Assembly: GCF_020539865.1 (NCBI RefSeq)
Contig: NZ_JAJBQV010000036.1
Span: forward strand, 1-19,823
Source of the DNA: Megasphaera elsdenii
GTDB taxonomy: Bacteria; Bacillota; Negativicutes; Veillonellales; Megasphaeraceae
DNA: 19,823 nt
Direction: 5' to 3'
Below are positions 14,218-19,823 of this stretch, piece after piece. The notes under the pieces are model-generated. The model saw nothing but the letters and a program-made list of their open reading frames with translations. It searched no databases and was not told the origin of the DNA. Each line of letters begins with the position of its first letter. The stretch's first letter is position 1. The position numbers were made by a program, and so were the translations under genes.

Positions 14218-15294
14218 ATGAACTTTACAGATACTTTCAAAAGCGTAGAATTAGTCCTCAAAGCCGGCGAAGTCCCACTGCTCGTCGGCGAAACGGGTAT
14301 CGGCAAGACCTCCCTGGCCCGGGAACTGGCTGCCAAGAACGACTGGAGCCTCGTCGGCATCGACGGCAACCTCCTCAAAGAAGGGGAAATCGGCGGCCTG
14401 CCTACGGTCGAAGCGGGCACGACGATTTACGCCGTTCACCATAAACTCCGCAAAATCGACGAAGAAATCGCCAAGGGCAAGACGGTCCTCTTGTTCATCG
14501 ACGAAATCAACCGCTGCGACCACGCCGTCCAGCAGGAACTGATGAACCTCATACTAAACCGTGAAATCAACGGTTACGTCTTATCACCGTCGGTCCACAT
14601 CATCGCCGCCATGAACCCGGCCGATTCCTACGACTACGAAGTCGTCGAAATGGATGCGGCCCAGCAGAACCGCTTCGTCTGGCTGTATATGGAAGCCGAT
14701 TACCTGCAGTGGCTCGATTGGGCCTCGACAGCGGGCATCGAAGAAAAAGTCATGGAATTCATTTCCACCTTCCCGGAATACCTGGACAAGACCAACGAAG
14801 ACGATATCAATGCGACGCCGCGCAGTTACGAACGCATTTCCAAGCTGTACCACATTTATAAACAGGACCCGTCGGCCATCCCGCAGGGCGTCTTCTACAA
14901 TGTCATCCGCGGCAACGTCGGCAAACTCATCGCCCAGGAATTCGTCCATTTCGTCACGTCCGACGCCCAGCCCCTCATCGCTTATGACGACGTCTTCGGC
15001 GGACCGTCCCTGGCCCCGGCCCTGTCCAGCCGGATTGCCAGCGAAAGCCACACCCGCCTCTATCTGGCTGCCAAGAATATCCTTAAACAGCTGGAACATG
15101 AACTCCGCCTCGACGACAGCCAGGCCCAGGCGCTCCTGTCCCGCTTCGTAGCCTTCCTGGCCCTCTACCCGGTCGACCTGCGCCTCGGCGTCATGAAGGA
15201 CATGAAATCCGCCAACCCCAAAGTCTATGCCTGCGCTTTGGATAACGACGACTTCATCGACAGCTACTTCGCCGCCTTCCGCTCCCTGCGATAA
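14218..15294 (+). CDS. MoxR-type AAA+ ATPase
   Basis: The 358-residue protein has a Walker A at 24-31 (GETGIGKT), Walker B at about 90-96 (LLFIDEIN, D95-E96), sensor 1 at N133 (IIAAMNP) and the arginine finger region at 150-153 (QNRF). The lid and C-terminal part fill 190-358. This is the MoxR clade, which remodels or activates partner proteins with ATP, usually together with a VWA-domain protein encoded next door, here 6 bp downstream. AGGAG seven bases before the ATG supports the start. It is the middle gene of the three-gene operon, terminated at 16710-16744. Confidence 0.95.
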   Translation: MNFTDTFKSVELVLKAGEVPLLVGETGIGKTSLARELAAKNDWSLVGIDGNLLKEGEIGGLPTVEAGTTIYAVHHKLRKIDEEIAKGKTVLLFIDEINRCDHAVQQELMNLILNREINGYVLSPSVHIIAAMNPADSYDYEVVEMDAAQQNRFVWLYMEADYLQWLDWASTAGIEEKVMEFISTFPEYLDKTNEDDINATPRSYERISKLYHIYKQDPSAIPQGVFYNVIRGNVGKLIAQEFVHFVTSDAQPLIAYDDVFGGPSLAPALSSRIASESHTRLYLAAKNILKQLEHELRLDDSQAQALLSRFVAFLALYPVDLRLGVMKDMKSANPKVYACALDNDDFIDSYFAAFRSLR

Positions 15295-15300
15295 CAGCTT

Positions 15301-16707
15301 ATGGAACAGTCACTGCCCATTGCGGCCAATCTACTCTATCAGCAGGCATCTATCGTAGCCGACGCCGTCCTCGCCGAACAGCGCCGGACAGGGAGCGTCC
15401 CGGACGTGCCGGCCGATTTCCAAAAGAAATTCTACGCCTTCCTGGACCGCATCACCGGTCACTTGATGGAAGACAAAGACAATTTCTTCGGCTATTTCCT
15501 CTTCCAAATGGTCAAGGACATCCGCTTCGACATGGCTTCACCGACGGGGACCAACTTCAAGGGGACGCGGTATCACCTCTATTTCAACCCCATGCTCTTC
15601 CTGCCCCTGTCGCCGGAACAGATGGAGAGCACCATCAAGCACGAAATCCTCCACGTCGTATCGCTCCACCTCATCCGGGCCAAAGAACTGCGGCAGCAAT
15701 ACAGCAAGCTGGCCGTCAATCTGGCCATGGACGTCGTCGTCAACACCTACCTCGACCACCTGCCGCCCTTCTCGACGACCCTGGAATGGGTGAACATGAA
15801 CTATGCCCTGCTATTAAAGCCCTTTGAAAGCCTGGAATACTACGTCGATAAGATTCAAGGCGCCCTGGACCTGCGGACCGACAAGAAGGACCTGCCCGAA
15901 TCGGACAGCGATTCCGACGAATCCATCGCCGTGTCCTACGACCCGGCCAAGACCCATGATTTATGGGACGAAGGCGACGACATCGACGAAGAGACGCTGC
16001 GCAAATTCACAGAAAAATACATCGACGCGTCATGCAAAGGCGAACTGTCGAACTATCTGGAAAGCATGATTGCAGCCCTGAAAGATGCCCAGGAAGATCT
16101 GCCCTGGCACTGGTACCTGAAGAAGCTCGTCGGCTCCGTCACCAGCACCTGGAAAAAGACGACCATGCGCCGCAACCGCCGCCAGCCAGAACGGCTGGAC
16201 CTGCCGGGCTGCCTGCGCTCCCATACGGCCAAAATCCTCATCGGCCTGGACATTAGCGGCAGCATCACCGACGCCGAATTCCGCCAGGCCATCGGCGAAG
16301 TCCTGCACCTGGTCCGCTGCTACAACCATGAAATCATCGTCGCCGAATGTGACGATGAAATCCGTCGCACCTACCGCATCCGCACTATAGACGACGTCCG
16401 CGGCCGCCTGGACATCCGCGGCGGCACAGCCTATTCCCCGGTCTTCGCCTATGCCAATACACAGCGCGTCGACCTCGTCGTCTACTTCACCGACGGCAAA
16501 GGCGAAGAAAAACTCCAGACGCCGCCAAAAGGCTACAAAGTCCTCTGGGTCCTCTCGGGCAAAGGAGATAAACTCTCCCTGAAAAAGCCCTTCGGCCTGG
16601 TCAAACGCTTGACCAAACTTCCAGAATACGACCCGTCCCTCGACTTCGACGACGTAGAAAAAGGCGGCTTCTCCATGAACCACCAGGAAGGAATCAGTAT
16701 GCCGTGA
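15301..16707 (+). CDS. DUF2201-type protein: HEXXH metallopeptidase-like domain plus VWA domain
   Basis: The 468-residue protein starts with a putative metallopeptidase domain (about 1-270). H114-E115-x-x-H118 in TIKHEILHVVSLH is the zinc signature, and D144 in LAMDVVVN follows at a distance seen for the third ligand in this family. A charged acidic linker at about 195-235 includes SDSDSDES. The C-terminal VWA-like domain (about 310-425) has a complete metal-ion-dependent adhesion site: D317-S319-S321 (DISGS), T376 (GGT) and D398 (FTDG). I place it in the DUF2201 family (VWA-like and putative metallopeptidase domains). It has no signal peptide. No strong ribosome-binding site is seen, and the 6-bp gap from the MoxR stop implies coupled translation. 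Activity as a protease is not proven. Confidence 0.92.
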   Translation: MEQSLPIAANLLYQQASIVADAVLAEQRRTGSVPDVPADFQKKFYAFLDRITGHLMEDKDNFFGYFLFQMVKDIRFDMASPTGTNFKGTRYHLYFNPMLFLPLSPEQMESTIKHEILHVVSLHLIRAKELRQQYSKLAVNLAMDVVVNTYLDHLPPFSTTLEWVNMNYALLLKPFESLEYYVDKIQGALDLRTDKKDLPESDSDSDESIAVSYDPAKTHDLWDEGDDIDEETLRKFTEKYIDASCKGELSNYLESMIAALKDAQEDLPWHWYLKKLVGSVTSTWKKTTMRRNRRQPERLDLPGCLRSHTAKILIGLDISGSITDAEFRQAIGEVLHLVRCYNHEIIVAECDDEIRRTYRIRTIDDVRGRLDIRGGTAYSPVFAYANTQRVDLVVYFTDGKGEEKLQTPPKGYKVLWVLSGKGDKLSLKKPFGLVKRLTKLPEYDPSLDFDDVEKGGFSMNHQEGISMP

Positions 16708-16709
16708 GT

Positions 16710-16744
16710 AAAAAGGCGCTGTCGCACGAAGACAGCGCCTTTTT
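16710..16744 (+). terminator. Intrinsic terminator of the MoxR operon
   Basis: GGCGCTGTC pairs with GACAGCGCC around a 7-base loop, with A5 before and T5 after. It starts two bases after the stop codon of the VWA gene. The stem is identical to the one at 3905-3939. Confidence 0.94.
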
Positions 16745-16746
16745 GA

Positions 16747-16774
16747 GTGGCTAGTTGTTAGTAGCTCGTGGCTC
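16747..16774 (+). repeat. GTGGCTAG-type repeat after the terminator
   Basis: A direct-sense copy of the GTGGCTAGT-TGTTAGTAGCTC-type sequence follows the terminator. Inverted copies flank terminators or promoters at 9711-9737 and 13301-13330. Confidence 0.6.
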
Positions 16775-16830
16775 ATAATTCGTAAAACCTGCCATTATAC
16801 TCGAATGGGCTGTGGCGAAATCTCCCTAGC

Positions 16831-16904
16831 GGGCTCGCCACGTGCGAGCCCCTACGTGCGGCCGCTGGCCGCTTTTTGCGACCTGCAACCGGCCGCCTGC
16901 GGCC
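16831..16904. repeat. Cluster of three GC-rich stem-loops
   Basis: Stem 1 pairs GGGCTCGC (16831-16838) with GCGAGCCC (16844-16851). Stem 2 pairs GCGGCC (16858-16863) with GGCCGC (16867-16872) and is followed by TTTTT, so it is terminator-like. Stem 3 pairs GGCCGC (16891-16896) with GCGGCC (16899-16904). It lies in a gene-free region whose flanks are AT-rich. No ribosome-binding site or convincing reading frame covers it. Confidence 0.7.
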
Positions 16905-16988
16905 TGCGTTTATTTTCTCATCACCGATAAAAGAGAGCATTTTATTTTCGTTTACTTCGTTTCCTGTTTTAGCGAATCAAAAATGTAA

Positions 16989-17024
16989 CGCCAATGCAAC
17001 GAAAAAACTTTCGTTGCATTGGCG
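16989..17024. repeat. Perfect 16-bp inverted repeat
   Basis: CGCCAATGCAACGAAA (16989-17004) pairs with 17009-17024 across the loop AAAC, with no mismatch. No T run follows, so it is not an ordinary terminator. Its flanks match those of the hairpin at 6-47. Confidence 0.8.
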
Positions 17025-17069
17025 ACTTCATTCAATGATTATTCTCCAGGAACGAAAGAAACGGGAACA

Positions 17070-17098
17070 TTGACGATTATCGTCATTTATGTTATGCT
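17070..17098 (+). promoter_or_regulatory. Plus-strand promoter of a small RNA
   Basis: TTGACG (17070-17075) and TATGCT (17093-17098) are 17 bp apart. No open reading frame with a ribosome-binding site follows; instead the RNA would begin near 17105 and meet a terminator 80-90 bases later. Confidence 0.65.
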
Positions 17099-17104
17099 AC
17101 ATAT

Positions 17105-17193
17105 AGAAAAAGGTGTTGCCCGGAAACGGTCAGCCCCATTGTTTAACGAAGTAATCGCCTAGAGTTGTGGAGCTGCAAGGCGATTATTTTTTT
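17105..17193 (+). ncRNA. Putative small RNA, plus strand, antisense to the minus RNA
   Basis: From the predicted start near 17105 the transcript reads AAGGTGTTGCC, later AAACGG and AGCCCCA, and ends in a perfect 9-bp terminator stem (17152-17160 with 17178-17186) with a 17-base loop and seven T (17187-17193). It would be about 89 bases and fully complementary to the 3' half of the opposite RNA. I see no coding frame with a ribosome-binding site. The layout is that of a type I antitoxin or a structured regulatory RNA; I cannot assign a known family. Confidence 0.55.
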
Positions 17194-17264
17194 ATTACAA
17201 AGTTATCCATGGGCTTCACCCCATTTCTGGGGCTTGATTAACCGCCTGCCGTTTGGCAACACCT
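17107..17264 (-). ncRNA. Putative structured small RNA, minus strand
   Basis: The predicted transcript of about 158 bases starts at AAGGTGTTGCC (17265-17255) and would end at GGCAACACC plus five T (near 17107). Its first and last 11 bases are perfectly complementary (17255-17265 with 17110-17120). Inside, AAACGG with CCGTTT and AGCCCCA with TGGGGCT can extend the closing stem, with a central hairpin at 17152-17186. The only small open frame is an 8-codon one (17184-17210) ending in AAAAAATAA, which could be a relic of a short membrane toxin. Family not recognised. Confidence 0.55.
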
Positions 17265-17270
17265 TGATTC

Positions 17271-17299
17271 AGTATAGCTAAAAATATAAAATTTGTCAA
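17271..17299 (-). promoter_or_regulatory. Minus-strand consensus promoter facing the other one
   Basis: TTGACA (17294-17299) and TATACT (17271-17276) on the minus strand are 17 bp apart, an almost perfect sigma-A promoter. Its -35 overlaps the end of the alcohol dehydrogenase terminator. The predicted start near 17264 is at the first base of AAGGTGTTGCC. Confidence 0.72.
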
Positions 17300-17341
17300 A
17301 AAAGAGCTTGTCGCACAATTTTACGTGCGGCAAGCCCTTTT
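17298..17341 (-). terminator. Terminator of the alcohol dehydrogenase gene
   Basis: GCTTGCCGCAC pairs with GTGCGACAAGC (one G-T pair) on the minus strand, extended by further pairs, followed by CTC and T6. It lies about 20 bp after the dehydrogenase stop and shares the TGTCGCA core with the other terminators. Confidence 0.85.
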
Positions 17342-17361
17342 GGCGTTTCTGATGGATTCAG

Positions 17362-18510
17362 TTAAAATAATTTTTCGTAGAGATAACGGATATCGTCCAG
17401 GGACAATTCCTTGCAGTTGTTGACTAAGAGACGGGTCTGCTGGCTTCCGGCTTTTACCAGGAAATCGAGGTCTTCTTTTTTGACGCCGAATTCGTCGAGT
17501 TTCGTCGGGATATGGACTTTGGCGACGACATCTTTGATTTCAGAAATGATATAATCGGCTTTGCTGTCTGCTGTTTCTGCATATTTTTCAGGATAGACGG
17601 CATCGCAGAGAGCGGCCAGCCGTTCTGTGCAGGCATCTTTGTTGAACTCCATGACATGCGCAATCAGGATAGCATTGGAAACACCATGGGCAATGTGGTA
17701 TTTGCCGCCTAACGGATAGGAGAGGGCATGGACAGCGGTCGTACCGGAACCGGTAATGGCAACACCACCGTAAAAAGCGCCGATGAGCATTTCCGTCTTG
17801 GCATCCATATTATCGCCATCCGCATAGGCTTCACGGATGTTATGGAAAATCTTCTTGGCCCCTTCAATCGCATAGGTATCGCTGAGAATCGTCGCCTTGT
17901 TTGACGTAAAACATTCGACGACGTGAGCCAGGGCATCGACGCCAGTGGCAGCCAGGACTTTCGGCGGCAAATGGCGGATCATTTCGGCGTCGAGGATGAC
18001 ATAGTCCGGAATCATGCAATTATTGACGATGCCTTGTTTAGACTGTTCTTCCGGGATGGCGACAATGGAATTGCAGGTTGCTTCCGAACCGGTCCCGCAA
18101 GTCGTCGGGATCATCAGGGATTTGATATATTTCTTGGCAATCGTCGGATCTTTCAGCAAGTCGCGGACGCCATAGTCGGCACCGATGACGATGCTGGCCA
18201 GCTTAGCTGCATCCATGACGCTGCCGCCGCCTACACCAATGACCAAGTCGATATTGGCAACACTGACTTCATCGATGACGCGTTCCACATCCTGGTAGGA
18301 AGGTTCCGAAGCCAAATCGTCGATAACCGTCAATTTTACAGCCGAGCAGATTTCTTCGACCCGTTTCGTAAGACCCGCTCCACGGACCGCCTTATCGGTA
18401 AACAGCAAGACGGACTGTGCCTTTTCCCGCTGCAATACTTCATTAATTTTTTCTACACTACCAGGGCCGGCATAAACCACGCCCGGAATGGTTAACTGAC
18501 ATTGTTTCAT
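17362..18510 (-). CDS. Iron-containing alcohol dehydrogenase
   Basis: The 382-residue protein is of normal length for group III Fe-ADH. GGGSVMD at 94-100 binds the NAD(P) pyrophosphate, and PTTCGTGSEAT (135-145) is conserved. Metal ligands are D192, H196 (GVDALAHVVE), H261 (VHALSYPLGG) and H275 (YHIAHG), the usual Asp and three His. It reduces an aldehyde or ketone, or oxidises an alcohol or hydroxyacid, with NAD(P)H in the cytoplasm; the substrate is not readable from sequence. GGAGGG eight bases before the ATG fixes the start. It lies 29 bp after the amidohydrolase gene on the same strand, so it is cotranscribed with it, and its codon use is that of the window, unlike its AT-rich neighbour. 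Confidence 0.95.
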   Translation of the reverse strand: MKQCQLTIPGVVYAGPGSVEKINEVLQREKAQSVLLFTDKAVRGAGLTKRVEEICSAVKLTVIDDLASEPSYQDVERVIDEVSVANIDLVIGVGGGSVMDAAKLASIVIGADYGVRDLLKDPTIAKKYIKSLMIPTTCGTGSEATCNSIVAIPEEQSKQGIVNNCMIPDYVILDAEMIRHLPPKVLAATGVDALAHVVECFTSNKATILSDTYAIEGAKKIFHNIREAYADGDNMDAKTEMLIGAFYGGVAITGSGTTAVHALSYPLGGKYHIAHGVSNAILIAHVMEFNKDACTERLAALCDAVYPEKYAETADSKADYIISEIKDVVAKVHIPTKLDEFGVKKEDLDFLVKAGSQQTRLLVNNCKELSLDDIRYLYEKLF

Positions 18511-18539
18511 GATATTATCCCTCCATAGTTGGTATTAAA

Positions 18540-19691
18540 TTAAAACGGAAAATATAAACTCTTAAAACGGATTCTCCCATTAACAATAGTGGTTTGTGGC
18601 ATAATCATTTTTTTACCATCAAATTCCTCTCCCATTCTGTTTTTTAGATGGAACGGGTGGTCTTCAACACTAAATATAGTCACATTGCCTTTAGCTCCTG
18701 TCTTCAAGGTTCCAATCCCCCACGGTAATTTATGTATTTTAGCTGGATTAAAGGTACAAGCTGTAATAACATCTATCAAAGGAAATCCCAAATTTAACCA
18801 TTTAGATAAAACAACGGGCAGACCCCATAACATATTATTAAACAAACCGTTTTTAGTAATGTCTGTCGAAATAATATCTGGATAAAAACCTTGTGCAATT
18901 GCAGGATAAATAACTCGATAGCAATGATTAATCCTCGCGTCTGCCGAGTCAAAATAGACCCCACGCTTTCTTGCATCCCATACGGCCTGTTTAACTTTTC
19001 CATTATCGTCAAGAATAGTATTTTGTTTCCCTTGATAAATATGGCAAATAACATCTCCAGGTCGCATTTTATTGATAATTCTATCCATAGGACTTGCTGC
19101 ATTGGTAACATGTAACGTAATAGCACAATGTAATTTTTCAGCTAATTCTATTGTCTTATCTAAAACAATTTCTCCAAAAGGTTCTACTACTTCTGCACCA
19201 TAGCGTAATTTTAAGCCACGTGCATGTTCCGGGTCACTTTCGAAAATATGACGGACAGCCACTTCATCAAAATGATTCGGATCAACATTTTCCGGATAAC
19301 TTTCCGTAATTTGTCCAGACGTGGAAACATTGACTGAATAAAAAATATTTAAATAACTATTATCTACAACAGTTCTCTTAAAAACAGGCCAGTTTCCAGC
19401 TCCAGAACTTCCTCCATCAATTGCAGCTGTAATTCCCATAGGAATCAAATTTAAATCAGCATCAAAACCGGGTTCAGTTCCCTCTTTAAAAATATGTACA
19501 TGTGAATCAACCCATCCGGGACTAACATAATATCCTTCTGCGTTAATTTCATCTTTAATTTCATAATTAATAGTTTTATCATAGTCCACTACATATCCAT
19601 CTCGAATTGCAATGTCTTTTTTGCATATAGTTTTTTTATCAGGTTCAATGACACTGCCATTCTTAATTAAAATATCAATTTTTTCAGGCAT
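18540..19691 (-). CDS. Amidohydrolase/deacetylase family metallohydrolase
   Basis: The 383-residue protein is an amidohydrolase-superfamily enzyme of the dihydroorotase-like branch (EF_0837/AHA_3915 type). H64 and H66 in WVDSHVHIF bind metal, K161 in GLKLRYG is a likely carboxylated bridging Lys, H194 (TLHV) and H217 (CHIYQ) are further ligands, and an Asp in IISTDIT is the catalytic acid. In related operons it sits with sugar-acid or amino-sugar degradation genes; here the partner is a Fe-ADH. AAGAAGG seven bases before the ATG supports the start. The gene is strikingly AT-rich with A- and T-ending codons compared with all other genes here, a sign of transfer. The substrate is unknown. Confidence 0.92.
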   Translation of the reverse strand: MPEKIDILIKNGSVIEPDKKTICKKDIAIRDGYVVDYDKTINYEIKDEINAEGYYVSPGWVDSHVHIFKEGTEPGFDADLNLIPMGITAAIDGGSSGAGNWPVFKRTVVDNSYLNIFYSVNVSTSGQITESYPENVDPNHFDEVAVRHIFESDPEHARGLKLRYGAEVVEPFGEIVLDKTIELAEKLHCAITLHVTNAASPMDRIINKMRPGDVICHIYQGKQNTILDDNGKVKQAVWDARKRGVYFDSADARINHCYRVIYPAIAQGFYPDIISTDITKNGLFNNMLWGLPVVLSKWLNLGFPLIDVITACTFNPAKIHKLPWGIGTLKTGAKGNVTIFSVEDHPFHLKNRMGEEFDGKKMIMPQTTIVNGRIRFKSLYFPF

Positions 19692-19714
19692 TGTTCATCC
19701 TTCTTTCTTAAAAG

Positions 19715-19767
19715 AAGAATAGTCGTTCCGTTTTCTAAAAAACGAATTAGATAGAGCGACTATTCTT
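19715..19767. repeat. Inverted repeat before the amidohydrolase operon
   Basis: AAGAATAGTCG (19715-19725) pairs perfectly with CGACTATTCTT (19757-19767), with a smaller CGTTTT/AAAACG hairpin between. On the minus strand the stem is followed by CTTTTAAG. It lies 24 bp before the amidohydrolase start. It could be a terminator of an upstream gene, an attenuator or a regulator site. Confidence 0.7.
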
Positions 19768-19823
19768 TCAGCAGTTTACAACTTTTTGAACAAATAAATA
19801 TCGCGTAACCACACTTTGAAGTA
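19768..19823. other. AT-rich right edge, no gene assigned
   Basis: On the minus strand all three frames are open from the window edge to a stop within 48-65 bases, so the tail of an upstream gene may be here, but the frame cannot be decided from so little sequence. Confidence 0.3.

Noticed and set aside
16989..17035. Right end of an IS200/IS605 element
   Set aside because: The hairpin and TCAA are suggestive, but no transposase or matching left end is present in the window.
17110..17265. 6S RNA, SRP RNA or RNase P RNA
   Set aside because: The signatures of SRP and RNase P RNAs are absent, and an internal terminator on the plus strand does not fit 6S RNA; no known family could be assigned.
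19776..19823. Partial coding sequence at the right edge on the minus strand
   Set aside because: All three frames are open for the few bases available, so none can be preferred.

Overview
The window looks like a chromosomal segment from an anaerobic Firmicute of the Negativicutes, most likely a Megasphaera-like member of the Veillonellaceae. This is inference from strong Shine-Dalgarno sites, C-ending codons, short intergenic regions with near-identical GGCGCTGTC-type terminators, the paired GGGtGRT / NifU-like genes, and Fe-type alcohol dehydrogenase. No rRNA, tRNA, CRISPR array or intact insertion sequence was seen.

Left edge (1-463): a non-coding stretch packed with DnaA boxes (five perfect TTATNCACA sites and about eight one-mismatch sites), preceded by a long perfect hairpin. 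It has the density of a replication origin or a DnaA-binding locus. Next to it, on the minus strand, are DNA polymerase IV (dinB) and a small unknown gene. A plus-strand pair follows: a LysR regulator and an unknown 257-residue protein (2183-3904), closed by a terminator.

4042-8477, minus strand: an organophosphate sensing and uptake module. It holds an OPA-family (UhpT/GlpT-like) antiporter with its own terminator, then a PhnD-like substrate-binding lipoprotein, a HAMP/HisKA_3 histidine kinase and a NarL-type response regulator, the last three tightly coupled. The layout mixes the UhpABC-T logic of enterics with the HptA-S-R logic of staphylococci. Upstream is a secreted NlpC/P60 peptidoglycan hydrolase with two peptidoglycan-binding repeats.

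9788-12427, minus strand: a GGGtGRT-family protein, a NifU-like scaffold protein and a LysR regulator. 12648-13127 is an exported unknown protein. 13410-16707 is a plus-strand operon of a 22-residue-repeat solenoid protein, a MoxR AAA+ ATPase and a protein combining an HEXXH metallopeptidase-like domain with a VWA domain.

16708-17361 is a gene-free stretch with a terminator, dispersed repeats, a perfect 16-bp hairpin, and two convergent consensus promoters driving mutually antisense small RNAs that begin with the same sequence. I consider this pair, the DnaA-box cluster and the MoxR/VWA operon the most interesting parts. At the right end are a Fe-ADH and an AT-rich amidohydrolase gene that looks transferred, led by an inverted repeat.
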